Assembly: GCF_000196115.1 (NCBI RefSeq)
Contig: NC_005027.1
Coordinates: forward strand, 6,816,001-6,880,000
Source: Rhodopirellula baltica SH 1
Lineage (GTDB): Bacteria > Planctomycetota > Planctomycetia > Pirellulales > Pirellulaceae
Direction: 5' to 3'
DNA length: 64,000 bases
Every line of letters begins with the position of its first letter. The stretch's first letter is position 1. The notes under the pieces were generated by a model. The model ran no database searches, was not told the DNA's origin, and saw only the letters and a program-made list of their open reading frames with translations. This document shows, piece after piece, positions 37,601 to 46,185 of the stretch. The position numbers and the translations under genes are program-made.

Positions 37601-40325
37601 GTGTGACGGCGTTGTCGCCATCCAAAGTGTTTCCAGACAAGTCCGTGATGTCGGCATCTAGCTTCAAACGGAATTGTCCGGTGTCGAGCGGGCCATCGCT
37701 AACGATGAACTCGAAATAGGAATTGGTTTCATCGCCCGTCAATTCGACATAGAATGACCGGTCGTCATCTGTATCGAATTGGCCATCGTCGCCCGCTTCA
37801 CGCAGATCAATCGAGTCGTTTTCCAGCAAGACTTCTTCGCTGAAGTTCAAGGCGAAGCGACCGATCAATTCAGTGCCTGCTTCGTCCGCGGCGGGCAAGC
37901 CCGGGGTTCCGAGAAGTTTCGGAGCGATGTCGTCATCAATCTCGATGTCGAGGATGTACTGGCCATGCAAACCGTATCCAATGTCAGCTCGTACAACGGC
38001 ATAGTACATTCCGTCCGTTGCACTCGTGCCTTCAAAGACTTCTTCTGAAACATTGGTGTCAAGAACTCTTTCATAACCACGATAGAGTTCAACAAAAGGT
38101 TTCAGTGTGCTCCAGTATGGAAGGATTGATCGGAGCGAGACTGTTGAGCCCGCGTTCAATGTGCCCAGGGAAAATCTGTCTTGTGGGGAGTCCGAGCCGA
38201 CGGACAATGCACCGGCGACCGTGGCCAGTCGCGGATTGGTCGTTTCGTTAAACTCAATGTCCTCGGTTGTGGGATTGATGTTCGATTGTCTGGAGTTGGT
38301 TTCCAGCGTGATCGATTGGGAGACATCCAAAGAAAGTTGATACGGTGCGTTTGCATCTGATCCAAGGGATCCTGAGAGGAGGACAAAGTACTGGCCTGCT
38401 TTTGGCAATGAAACTGCGTTGATCACATTGTTGCCTTGTGCCAGCACATTTTCATCTGCGTCCAGCAATGTCAGTCCTCGTCCACTGCCCGTAATACGGA
38501 CCGCAATTTCAGATGCCGCTGCGACGTCAAACGTCCAATAGTCCGGATCTCCGTATTGGCTTATCAACCCCAGGCCGGTTCGAGTCGTGTGCGAAAGTCC
38601 TGTTCCTCCCAAGTCTGGCGTCAATGGAATCGGCGTCGCCGTTTCCATGGTGTCGTTGTCGACTCCTTCAAAAATGAAGCGTTTAGTGTCAATCGCGATC
38701 TCGAAAGATTTGCTGTACCCAGCACCAGCGGCCAAAGGGTTTCCGAACAAGTCCGTCAGTTGATCCGAGATGGAAATCTGATAGTGGCCATCCGCGATGG
38801 GACCATCCATGATGCAGACGACGAGTTCAGTCGGTGAATCAAGTTTGGATGTTGTTTGGAAGAGTCGATCATCATCGGTAAAGAATTCGCGGTCGACGCC
38901 TGCCTCGCGTAGATCAACGATATGGTTCAGGTCGCCAGTCGCCTGGATGGGCTCACTGAATTCAAAACCAAGTTCAATCAACGGCGAATCCGCAACGATA
39001 TCGTGCGTAGGGATTCCCGATACCGATACAACTTGAGGGGCATCCGCGTCGGTGACGACAACGTCTAGCAAATACAACGCATCGGGACCCGCAAACGAAG
39101 ACACCGGATCATCTTCGTTTCGTGGAAGTTCGATGATGGTCGTCTTGCTGATGTAGGAGAAGACTTGCTTTAGAGCCCATTTACCAGACTGATCCATGAC
39201 TCCATCGCCACGCGATTCATGCGAGTGCAAGGCTGGCTCACCTTCCCGCCAATTGTTATAGGTAATCTCTTCACCGCTGGACCACCTCAGCGAGTCGACA
39301 GACTCGTGTTCGCCCAGACTGATTCCAATCCAGGTTTCACTTTCGATTGGTTCAAAAAGCGATTGTTCTTCGGCGCTGTTGATCGCGAGCAAGTGTCCGC
39401 CACTTTCGTGGGCCAATTGTTCGGCTTCTATTTTTGTATTCCGACCTCGAGATTTATATTGGCTATCGCCAAAGACTGTTTCCTGCCGCACTCGCACCTC
39501 GTATGTGCCGGCACTTGGAACAACGGCTTCGACCTTGCCTCGAGCTGGGTTCTGATCGACAACGATGCCGCGTGAGCCGCGAAGCTCGATGATTGGTGCG
39601 GCGGTCCCACCACTCGGAATGCTGGCGGTCAAATCGACTCGCGTTCCTTCGGCCAAAAATCCGAGCGAGTACGAGTCGATGTCTTCGTCGTGCAATCCGC
39701 TGGCAATCACACCGGCAACGCTGGCTGTTCCGATGCCCTGCAAATTCGAAAGAAGCGGGGCGAGCGATTCGGTTTCGAAGGGCAAGCTCCCCTGTAGTAC
39801 CCTCAGCTGATAGTCGCTGGCATAGTCGGAGGAAAATGAGGGATCGACTTCAAGTAGATACTCACCCGCTTCCGGGACGAGGATCGATTTGTGATCGTGT
39901 TGGGCATATGGATCACTGCTTGTGACATAGTTCCCGTCTTCGTCGAAAAGAGTAGCACTGAACGTGAGTGCTAAACCACCAGAATTAACGTAGAGCGAAA
40001 GTTCCGTTTGCTCCTCGGTCGAAAGCGAGAATCGATTGCTGGTCTGACGCAGATCGCCCGTCGAGCGTGCAATTTGTAAGTCTCGCCCTTCCACGACGGG
40101 CGCAAACACGAGCGGCGTGCTCTCTGGCATATCCGAGATTGCATCGGCGGCGAGCATCCATCGCGATTCCAATTGCTCCAGCCGCGCGCGACGGCGATTG
40201 GCAGCCGCGTTTCTGCGGTGAGTGCTTCGTCCGCGACGGTTCCTTTGGGCTCGACCGGGAATCAAAGCTCTTCCTTCGTCCTGAGTAACTTGCTGCGATG
40301 GAGACGTCGAACCAGTGTCAGCCAA
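34620..40325 (-). CDS. Giant secreted surface protein: C-type lectin-like domain, repeated PPC/Big-like modules, dockerin
   Basis: A 1901-residue extracellular protein. A basic N-terminus leads to the planctomycete motif LESRWMLAAD near residue 53. The start is a TTG, since no ATG precedes the motif. A C-type lectin-like domain spans about 285-400 (AHESGGHLLAINSAEEQSLF, ESETWIGISLGE, YNNWREGEP). Then come about four repeats of an Ig-like module (LREAGxDGQFxTDDDRSF) alternating with pre-peptidase-like modules (EGxDNxxxxxATxxPLxxD...GLIxxxxDxDWWxF). A dockerin-type pair, DVDRSGSVSAIDALLVINHL and DVNGDSRFSPLDALQIINQL, lies at ~1742-1802. Adhesion to glycans or to a cohesin partner is inferred. 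Confidence 0.83.
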   Translation of the reverse strand: MADTGSTSPSQQVTQDEGRALIPGRAQRNRRGRSTHRRNAAANRRRARLEQLESRWMLAADAISDMPESTPLVFAPVVEGRDLQIARSTGDLRQTSNRFSLSTEEQTELSLYVNSGGLALTFSATLFDEDGNYVTSSDPYAQHDHKSILVPEAGEYLLEVDPSFSSDYASDYQLRVLQGSLPFETESLAPLLSNLQGIGTASVAGVIASGLHDEDIDSYSLGFLAEGTRVDLTASIPSGGTAAPIIELRGSRGIVVDQNPARGKVEAVVPSAGTYEVRVRQETVFGDSQYKSRGRNTKIEAEQLAHESGGHLLAINSAEEQSLFEPIESETWIGISLGEHESVDSLRWSSGEEITYNNWREGEPALHSHESRGDGVMDQSGKWALKQVFSYISKTTIIELPRNEDDPVSSFAGPDALYLLDVVVTDADAPQVVSVSGIPTHDIVADSPLIELGFEFSEPIQATGDLNHIVDLREAGVDREFFTDDDRLFQTTSKLDSPTELVVCIMDGPIADGHYQISISDQLTDLFGNPLAAGAGYSKSFEIAIDTKRFIFEGVDNDTMETATPIPLTPDLGGTGLSHTTRTGLGLISQYGDPDYWTFDVAAASEIAVRITGSGRGLTLLDADENVLAQGNNVINAVSLPKAGQYFVLLSGSLGSDANAPYQLSLDVSQSITLETNSRQSNINPTTEDIEFNETTNPRLATVAGALSVGSDSPQDRFSLGTLNAGSTVSLRSILPYWSTLKPFVELYRGYERVLDTNVSEEVFEGTSATDGMYYAVVRADIGYGLHGQYILDIEIDDDIAPKLLGTPGLPAADEAGTELIGRFALNFSEEVLLENDSIDLREAGDDGQFDTDDDRSFYVELTGDETNSYFEFIVSDGPLDTGQFRLKLDADITDLSGNTLDGDNAVTQFFQLNAVDNTEIFEGFDNGQRDRATVLPLELDPTGTGFSRTPRSGVGLIETFNDTDWWSFEAEASQTIRVTLTTKMIESLDLTVTDSEGHTIAGTLAMHQQVDKSTLVNRFQVPSDGEYYIQIQKRHLIYSEHQRDYELRIDTVAGQALESREQANQHKGHGDTIVLNSTPDGSLKGSIAGTLLLADRDTYKLGSLEPNLQVRFTIDRPEWSQVEPVIGLYGVGSAFTEISPDEDGSFRALTTDRGEYEVLVAANPKGNGAGFDGQYVLNVEAIDPVPFQVTEIRGLPSDNSETDQMLSDFEVTFNRNLSEGSFETSKASIVEAGADGQFGTSDDQSYALKHEFAFAHGKTQYDRLHFSVDSGVNVLREGKYRLHLPASFQSRYGEPLEEGDGYSTDFSIGELPDGYLVEGPTNDDRTGAVHLDPEAPGSNWLVRGIGSLERDDDIDHWSIDASAGDWVTVWTPNRSSSYFATSGLSNEAGQYMTASSRHHQYPQQGAFQHYVIPTDGTYFVAVEGNTAQLPNDRLYELWVHIAPLADGGTPVEGYHRDHPIFQTTDRGETAVVADSFISDESGSFYPYHETTYDIGHLPEHTDIRIDTRSTTWTFANPFLLLDPIANRKSQRFVVTGTITDQLGTELTIGPSNLYPGHVPNSQQRADYIVEIQSFDVTAPKISLDIETDSDTHYVRASASDSDELGRQGSGVAQLSLFSIHDGLLSHRQAGTTNRIEHTITSAHASHFFATATDRVGNRSILDLSDQDLGPISIDSAIADNSLVTWPSQIIVGSGTSLTWSGQWDVLLPIVRDNRLYHRVTAGDQVIELEAVSEDQNPVLAHDVDRSGSVSAIDALLVINHLNSEQAQTGTWLSLGGLYFDVNGDSRFSPLDALQIINQLRFGPTSGESEFIPIEQTAPQTFICRFAPSDDSHETIHSVNDPAIQAQATNQFIDATPAVPASQSLSELGTSTRDEPRMPLDPTTVDEVLTSSISSDLKHLV

Positions 40326-40414
40326 ACTTCAGCACATAGACCGAGATGGATGCTGGATCTATATTCAGTTCCAGCTATTGTAGTTTCTCGGGATGCTCAT
40401 TCCGAGCGTCTGTT

Positions 40415-42241
40415 TTAAGAAGGGGTGCTTGCGCCCAGTGGAATGTCGGTGCTCCATAGGGAAACGAGGTTCCGTGATGCAGCTGGGTTCTCTTGCAGCC
40501 ATTGGCACATCGCGAGGCGTCGTTCGGGGCCGGTTGCGTCCTGGATCGACGCAGTGCGGATTTTGGGTTGGCCGCCGGCCTCGTTTCGCCAAAAGCGTGC
40601 TGCCGATTCGCTGGCGAGGTGGTCGCCAAAACGAACGGTGAAGTCGGAAGTTTCGCCCACGAACAACACGGAACCGTCTTGGGCGAGCACCTGGTACAAG
40701 CCACCTTTGGCGGAGCCGCTTTTCGAAGTCGGCCCAGATGTGGTCGTCCAGTTTTTTGCGGCTGAGAACTTTGGGGTCGATGGCTCGGGTTCGTCCGCGC
40801 CGGGTTGGTGCTCTCGGGCAGTGGTCGCCCACGATCGTAGCTGGGTCGCACACCAACGAAGAGTCAAAGGATCGGCATCCGCCGCATGCAGCAACGCTTC
40901 GCGATCGAACTCTTCCAGCAACTTCGGATCGGTGAAAATATCGTCCAAGCTGTGTTCGGGATAACGTTGCACCAGGATCGCCCACGCCAATTCAGCGGCA
41001 TAGCTGAACCGTTCCAGTGTGGTCGTTGGGATCGTCGTGGGACGCTCGGTGTGAATGCCTTCCGCGGTCAACGCACCAGACGCGCGAAGTTCGATCAGTC
41101 GCTGGCGTCGGGACGAAGCGGGCTCGCGTTCGGAGATTCGGCGACAGGCGGATTCCAGACGATCACTGAGGACCGGATCGAGCAGCACCCGATCGACGGA
41201 GTGGCCATCATGAATTTCGCGAAAGGCGTTGATCAGTTCGCCATCCGTCATGGCACGCATGGTTTCAAACTGGAATTCCAACTGAGGTCCGACCTGTTGG
41301 GTTGCCCAGCGTTGTCGTTCTTCCTCCTCGCGAGCCAGCTTTTCCGCCTTGGATTCGTTCTTCTTTCCGTTGGTGGCGGGGGCACTGCGAAGCGGGTCTG
41401 CGGCACCAGTGAGCGGGTCGCCAACGCGAATTTGTTCGAGACGTTCGGTTCCGAGGGAAACGTATTCTTCGCTCATCTCAAAGCTGATGAATTCGCGACC
41501 GAGCTTTTTGGCAACGGCGACCGTGGTGGCACTTCCGCTGAAGGGATCCAGCACTTTGTCACCGGGATCACTGCAGGCCCGAATGATGCGGCCGAGCAAT
41601 TGTTCGGGCATTTGGCAGCCGTGGAATCCAGCACGCTCTTTGAACGTGCCTGCGACTCGGGGGAAGTACCAGATGTCTTCGTCGGCCGTGAAGCCGTAGG
41701 GCAGATCCTGAGGACGCAGGATCCAAGTGTCATCAGGCATCCGGCCTTTGCTGTTGGCGCGGCGGTCGTTGTAGACCAACTGCCGAGCCGAAGGCACCCG
41801 CACGGATGGATCGTCTGCGTTGAACTTGAAGTGTTTTTCGTCTTTGACGAAATGAAACAGGTGAGCGTGAGATCGCGTGAACTTGTATTTGCAGTGCACG
41901 CCAAAGGTGTAGTACCAGATGACCCAGCTTCGGCACTGAAAGCCGATCTGCTGTGCGAGCACCTTTAGTTCAGCGGCGTACTCGTCGCCGATTGCCAACC
42001 AGAAAGCTCCGTCATCGGCCAGCACGCGGTGCACGCCGCGAATCCAGCTCTCGGACCACTGGATGTATTCATCGGATTCCAACGAGTCGTCGTAGACGTC
42101 GTAGGTGTAGCCGATGTTGAACGGCGGGTCGGCGAACGCAAGATCGATGCAGCCGGCGGGCAATTCAGCCATGCCATCGATGCAATCTGAAACGTGAATT
42201 TGTCCGAACGCTGGGTGAGTCTTCAAAACATTCGGATCCAT
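40415..42241 (-). CDS. DNA methyltransferase (N6-Ade/N4-Cyt, beta-type) with C-terminal GIY-YIG-like domain
   Basis: A 608-residue protein. The N-terminal ~275 residues are an amino-methyltransferase with the catalytic motif DPPFNIGY at residue 37 and the AdoMet motif VLDPFSGSATT at ~231. Motif IV before motif I is the beta-class order. A charged central region (~290-510) follows. The C-terminal ~95 residues look like a GIY-YIG domain: GLYQVLAQDG (517), LFVGETSDFTVRFGDHL (~530), and PERRLAMCQWLQENPAASRN with a possible catalytic Glu. The YIG Tyr is Phe-Val-Gly here. No restriction endonuclease gene is adjacent. It starts 17 bp after the stop of the upstream membrane-protein gene. Confidence 0.85.
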   Translation of the reverse strand: MDPNVLKTHPAFGQIHVSDCIDGMAELPAGCIDLAFADPPFNIGYTYDVYDDSLESDEYIQWSESWIRGVHRVLADDGAFWLAIGDEYAAELKVLAQQIGFQCRSWVIWYYTFGVHCKYKFTRSHAHLFHFVKDEKHFKFNADDPSVRVPSARQLVYNDRRANSKGRMPDDTWILRPQDLPYGFTADEDIWYFPRVAGTFKERAGFHGCQMPEQLLGRIIRACSDPGDKVLDPFSGSATTVAVAKKLGREFISFEMSEEYVSLGTERLEQIRVGDPLTGAADPLRSAPATNGKKNESKAEKLAREEEERQRWATQQVGPQLEFQFETMRAMTDGELINAFREIHDGHSVDRVLLDPVLSDRLESACRRISEREPASSRRQRLIELRASGALTAEGIHTERPTTIPTTTLERFSYAAELAWAILVQRYPEHSLDDIFTDPKLLEEFDREALLHAADADPLTLRWCATQLRSWATTAREHQPGADEPEPSTPKFSAAKNWTTTSGPTSKSGSAKGGLYQVLAQDGSVLFVGETSDFTVRFGDHLASESAARFWRNEAGGQPKIRTASIQDATGPERRLAMCQWLQENPAASRNLVSLWSTDIPLGASTPS

Positions 42242-42258
42242 TCACGGGCCACAAACAA

Positions 42259-44262
42259 TCAACTGTTGGGCCGGATGATCCACCATAAGCGTTCGAAGAT
42301 CAACGCCTCATCGTCGCCAGACGCGAGAGCTTGGTGGGCCAATTCACGCTGGGCGGTGTTGAGTTTCAATTGACCCGCCAGATGAGCGACGTGGTCCAAT
42401 CGGCTGTCGAAGTCCGGCAACCGCGAAATCCACGCCGGAACGATCATCGACGAACGCATTGGATAGCCGGTCGAAGCCACAACGGTTTTGCGATCCCGGT
42501 TCTTGTCGGGACGGCGGTCACCCGAGTCGGAAGGCGACCCGTCGGTGGTCATTTCACTGCCGAGTGGTTGAGCCAGCAATGCATCTCGACCGCTGCCGGC
42601 GGGCCAATTTGGTTTGGCGTCCAGTTGGGCGACCTGCAAGCGACGTTGGGCGGATTCAGGCCGGCGGAACGGCGATCGAGCGGCCATCGCGTGGACCGCG
42701 GCAACGGCGTTGGACCACTGCTCATCATCAGCGACCAAGATGCCCTGAGCCGACATCGCCTCAGGTACCGAGCGAGTCATCACGGCATCGGACAGCAGGA
42801 TCGATAGGCAACGCAGAACGTCAAAATCACTGGCGATCAAATCATCGACCAATGGACGTAGCGTCTCGGGCGGAACAGAAGCTGCCGACGCAACCGACAG
42901 ATCAAACGGGCTGGTCGTTGACGGCGAATCATGGACCATCGTGAACAACGTGGACACAATGCCTTCCGCTAGATCACGCGAACCGATCAAGCCCTCAGAC
43001 CAGGCCTGTGATTGTTCTTCGGTGGGAGGGCTGGCCAATTGCCGGCGACCATCCAACGTGTCGTAAAACAAATCTTTCCCAGCACGCGAAGGATTCAACA
43101 GCGGTGCCAAACCAGCAGCAACGCTCCAGTAATCGGCTTGAGAGGGAACCTCATCACCCGCGTTGGGAACATCGTGGCAACGTTGACAACGTAAGTCTTG
43201 GTGATTCGTCAATGCGGCTGTCTTGACGGTGACTTCGTGCAAGTCCGCAGGTTGCAGCATGCGAATCCAAGGCGTCGCAGCGGGTGTCTTGGAGGCGGAT
43301 GCTTGATCGCCAGCCTTTGGCGTCGTTTGCGAAGGACGCATCCACGATGCGATCAACCGGTCCGCGCCCGTTCCCGATCTCAACACTTCGCTGAGTGATT
43401 TGGTGGCGTTTTCGTTTTGTGAGCTCTTACCAAGGAACGACGCAAGCAGACGGTTGGAGATCGCTTGACGGTTGGATGGTTTTTGGAGGGCAACTTGAAT
43501 CGCTGCGGAGTCGCCGATTGCCTCGACAGGAACCTCGATTCCCAATCGATCGGATAGCTCTCGCCGGATGGAATCCTTGTCACGCGATGGCGTGGGATTG
43601 ATACCAAGTCGCTTCCAGTGCGATTGCCAACGTGAATCAACCGTCTTGGAAACCAGGGTGATCGGTGCAGGTGAACCTGAATTACGATCGCGTGGGATCG
43701 TCAGTTGATCCAGGGTTTCCGGCGAAGCGTTAGTCGACGAGCCAAGTTCGTCAGCGTTGTTGTTCGATGGATTGCCAGCCAATTCAATTGGTTGAGGACG
43801 TTGTCTCGGAGTCGATTTGGGTTGTGGCGAGGCGTCATTGCCCTCGTTCTCAACGATCGCAGTCGGTCCAGGAACCGAGGGCGCATTCTGGGCGGCTTCG
43901 TCGGCTCGAGCTTGCAAAGCCAAGTCGGATCGATATTTCAATCCCAAGGCGATTCCGACGCTCAGCAACAACGCGGCGGCGGTTCCGATCAGAAGCGTGA
44001 CGATTGATAGCTTGGAGGTGTACTTCGATGATCGCGAAGTCTCGCTGACGGAACCGGTTTTGGACCCCGTGCGTTTCGTATGTGAGCCTTCTTCTTTATC
44101 TGCCAGTCGTTGCAGAATGAGTCCGGTTTGATCGGGAGGTGTTGGACCACCGAGTGCTTCCTGCAGCAGCAGGTCCAACATGGCATCGTCACGCAACGAA
44201 TCGGGGCCCTGGTTCTCAGGTCCTTCGTTGTGTGGTTCAGCGGGAGATGGATTGGTATTCAT
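42259..44262 (-). CDS. Membrane-anchored protein with a heme-like CxxCH, encoded with an ECF sigma factor
   Basis: A 667-residue protein whose start (ATG at 44262) overlaps the sigma-factor stop as ATGA. Residues 1-70 are hydrophilic and cytoplasmic. One membrane helix (about 85-107, IVTLLIGTAAALLLSVGIALG) and a Pro/Ser-rich stalk follow. The periplasmic part includes CQRCHD near residue 363, a c-type heme site as in planctomycete DUF1549 proteins. Later it has DUF1553-like stretches (LAEGIVSTLFTMVHD, LVDDLIASDFDVLRCLSILLSDAVMTR). Position and topology suggest a regulator of the sigma factor with a periplasmic heme-binding part, but this is inference. Confidence 0.7.
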   Translation of the reverse strand: MNTNPSPAEPHNEGPENQGPDSLRDDAMLDLLLQEALGGPTPPDQTGLILQRLADKEEGSHTKRTGSKTGSVSETSRSSKYTSKLSIVTLLIGTAAALLLSVGIALGLKYRSDLALQARADEAAQNAPSVPGPTAIVENEGNDASPQPKSTPRQRPQPIELAGNPSNNNADELGSSTNASPETLDQLTIPRDRNSGSPAPITLVSKTVDSRWQSHWKRLGINPTPSRDKDSIRRELSDRLGIEVPVEAIGDSAAIQVALQKPSNRQAISNRLLASFLGKSSQNENATKSLSEVLRSGTGADRLIASWMRPSQTTPKAGDQASASKTPAATPWIRMLQPADLHEVTVKTAALTNHQDLRCQRCHDVPNAGDEVPSQADYWSVAAGLAPLLNPSRAGKDLFYDTLDGRRQLASPPTEEQSQAWSEGLIGSRDLAEGIVSTLFTMVHDSPSTTSPFDLSVASAASVPPETLRPLVDDLIASDFDVLRCLSILLSDAVMTRSVPEAMSAQGILVADDEQWSNAVAAVHAMAARSPFRRPESAQRRLQVAQLDAKPNWPAGSGRDALLAQPLGSEMTTDGSPSDSGDRRPDKNRDRKTVVASTGYPMRSSMIVPAWISRLPDFDSRLDHVAHLAGQLKLNTAQRELAHQALASGDDEALIFERLWWIIRPNS

Positions 44263-44780
44263 GACGGTTGGGTTATAGCGCGGAGTTTTTCTTCCACGCA
44301 ATCTCGAAGTTGTGCTTTCGCTCGCTGCATCAGGTTTCGGGCTCCGTGGTCGGAGATGCCGAGGTTTTCCCCGATTTTCACTCGCGGTGTGTTGTGAACG
44401 AAACGCATCGCCAAGGCGTCACGAGCACGTTCGGTCAGGCTCTCCATGCATTCTCGGAGGGCTTCGACGGTTTCATTGCCCGTCAAATCCTTGCCCGCCC
44501 AACGTTGCCAACTCTCGTCCAGCAACTCAGGTGAATCAGAAAGGTGGATCCGTCCAAACTTTCGGTGATAGGAAACGAGGAGGTTGTAGGCCGTCCGTCG
44601 CAGGTATTCTGAGGTGGCTTCGTCTGAATGTTGAACGAAGTTGTCTCGTCGAAGTACACGCAGAAACGTCTCCTGCGTCAAATCGTCCGCCGTGGCGGCG
44701 TCACATCCGAGCAGTCGCAAATACCGCCAAATTCCATCTTGGTGGCGGACAACTAATTCAGCTGGTGAAAGTTCACTCAC
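44259..44780 (-). CDS. ECF-type RNA polymerase sigma factor
   Basis: A 173-residue sigma factor. Region 2 is seen in VVRHQDGIWRYLRLLGC and ADDLTQETFLRVLRR. Region 4 is seen in LTERARDALAMRFVHNTPRVKIGENLGISDHGARNLMQRAKAQLRD, a helix-turn-helix. The GTG at 44780 is chosen because the longer TTG-started frame would overlap the DUF1501 gene ending at 44800. The gene overlaps the next by four bases, so sigma factor and membrane protein are made together, as is usual for sigma/anti-sigma pairs. The target promoters are unknown. Confidence 0.9.
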   Translation of the reverse strand: MSELSPAELVVRHQDGIWRYLRLLGCDAATADDLTQETFLRVLRRDNFVQHSDEATSEYLRRTAYNLLVSYHRKFGRIHLSDSPELLDESWQRWAGKDLTGNETVEALRECMESLTERARDALAMRFVHNTPRVKIGENLGISDHGARNLMQRAKAQLRDCVEEKLRAITQPS

Positions 44781-44799
44781 ACATCCATTGGCCTGGGTC

Positions 44800-46068
44800 T
44801 CAGGCCACCAATTCACGAATGAGCTTTCCGCCGCCAGCAATTTTCATCGGTCGTCCGTTGTTACTGGTGAAGGTGGTTTCGGTTGAAATTCCCAAGCCTT
44901 TGCAGACCGTCGTCATCAGATCTTCGCTGCTATAGGGTTCCGTCTCAACCGCAGTTCCGTCGGAATTGGTCTCTCCGACGGCCAAACCGCCCTTGATTCC
45001 CGCTCCGCCGACCACGCAAGACCACGCCCGGGCGAAGTGATCTCGACCGGCGTTGGCGTTGATTCGAGGTGTCCGGCCGAATTCACCCATCCACATCACT
45101 ACGGTGTCCTGCAGCAATTCTCGCTGGGCCAAATCCTCGACCAGAGCACTCATGGCGCGGTCCAAATTTGGCAACTTGGTGTCTTTGAGAGTCGCGTGAA
45201 TGTTGTTGTGCATGTCCCAGCCGCCCAGGTCGACTTCGATGAACGGCACTCCGGCTTCGACCAAACGACGGGCCAGCAAGCATCCTTGGCCAAAGTTGTC
45301 GGTGCCGTAGCGTTCTTTGACTTCATCGGGTTCTTTCTCGACGCGAAACGCTTCCATCTGCTCACTGGTCATCAGGTCCAGCGTTTTCCCCAGCACTTTC
45401 GCGTGTTCAGCAGCGGGCGTGTCACGGGTCCGCTTGGCAAACCCACTTTCGATCATGTTCAGTGCCGCCATGCGTTGCAGCAGACGTTGATCGTCCAGGT
45501 TCATTTTCAAGTTGCGAACACGACCGTTGCTGGTGACGGAGAAAGGCGACCAAGCCATCCCCAGGAAACCAGGTCCGGCACCCGCACCACCAACCGAAAC
45601 GAATGGAGGGATCTCCAACTCGGGTCGTTGATCAATCAACTCGTGAGCGATCACGCTGCCGTAGCTTGGGTGTTCGATGTTGGGATTGGGAACGTAGCCC
45701 GTGTGCATGTAGTAGCTGCCGCGACTGTGGTCGGCTTCGCGAGTCGACATGCTGCGAACGACTGACAGATGCTTCATTTGTTGAGCGACCATCGGCATGT
45801 GCTCACAGATCTGAGCGTTACCGGTCGTTGAGATCGGACGGAATGGGCCGCCGGTCGGAGCACCGGGTTTCAAATCCCAAATGTCGATCGTTGCTGGACC
45901 GCCACCCATCCAAAGCAAAATCGCGGACTTGCGATTGCGTCGCATCTCATCGGCTTGCGCGGCGATGTTGCCACCCAGAGTCCACGCGGCAGCAGCTGCG
46001 GCAGATGACCCAGCCAAGTGGCTCATGAAGTGACGACGCGTCATGCCGTTTGGTGTGGAAAGATCCAT
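44800..46068 (-). CDS. DUF1501 (sulfatase-like) secreted protein
   Basis: A 422-residue protein of the planctomycete DUF1501 family, which has an alkaline-phosphatase/sulfatase-like fold of unproven activity. The N-terminus is a twin-arginine signal (TRRHFMSHLAGSSAAAAAAW). The family opening follows as KSAILLWMGGGPATIDIWDLKPGAPTGG. Later WMGEFGRTPRIN and GRDHFARAW match conserved blocks. A GGAG Shine-Dalgarno sequence lies about eight bases before the ATG. It follows a DUF1549/DUF1553 gene by 117 bp, a pairing seen throughout planctomycete genomes; the pair is thought to act on complex substrates but the role is unknown. Confidence 0.93.
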   Translation of the reverse strand: MDLSTPNGMTRRHFMSHLAGSSAAAAAAWTLGGNIAAQADEMRRNRKSAILLWMGGGPATIDIWDLKPGAPTGGPFRPISTTGNAQICEHMPMVAQQMKHLSVVRSMSTREADHSRGSYYMHTGYVPNPNIEHPSYGSVIAHELIDQRPELEIPPFVSVGGAGAGPGFLGMAWSPFSVTSNGRVRNLKMNLDDQRLLQRMAALNMIESGFAKRTRDTPAAEHAKVLGKTLDLMTSEQMEAFRVEKEPDEVKERYGTDNFGQGCLLARRLVEAGVPFIEVDLGGWDMHNNIHATLKDTKLPNLDRAMSALVEDLAQRELLQDTVVMWMGEFGRTPRINANAGRDHFARAWSCVVGGAGIKGGLAVGETNSDGTAVETEPYSSEDLMTTVCKGLGISTETTFTSNNGRPMKIAGGGKLIRELVA

Positions 46069-46185
46069 GGTGAACTCCGGGAAAGAAAAGGTGGTCGGTT
46101 GGAGGCGATGGACGAGCCACCGCGAATTTGTTTTGAATAGAAGACTCGCTGAGGTAGCGGGTCTCGAGGTCGATTCGATGCGGCG

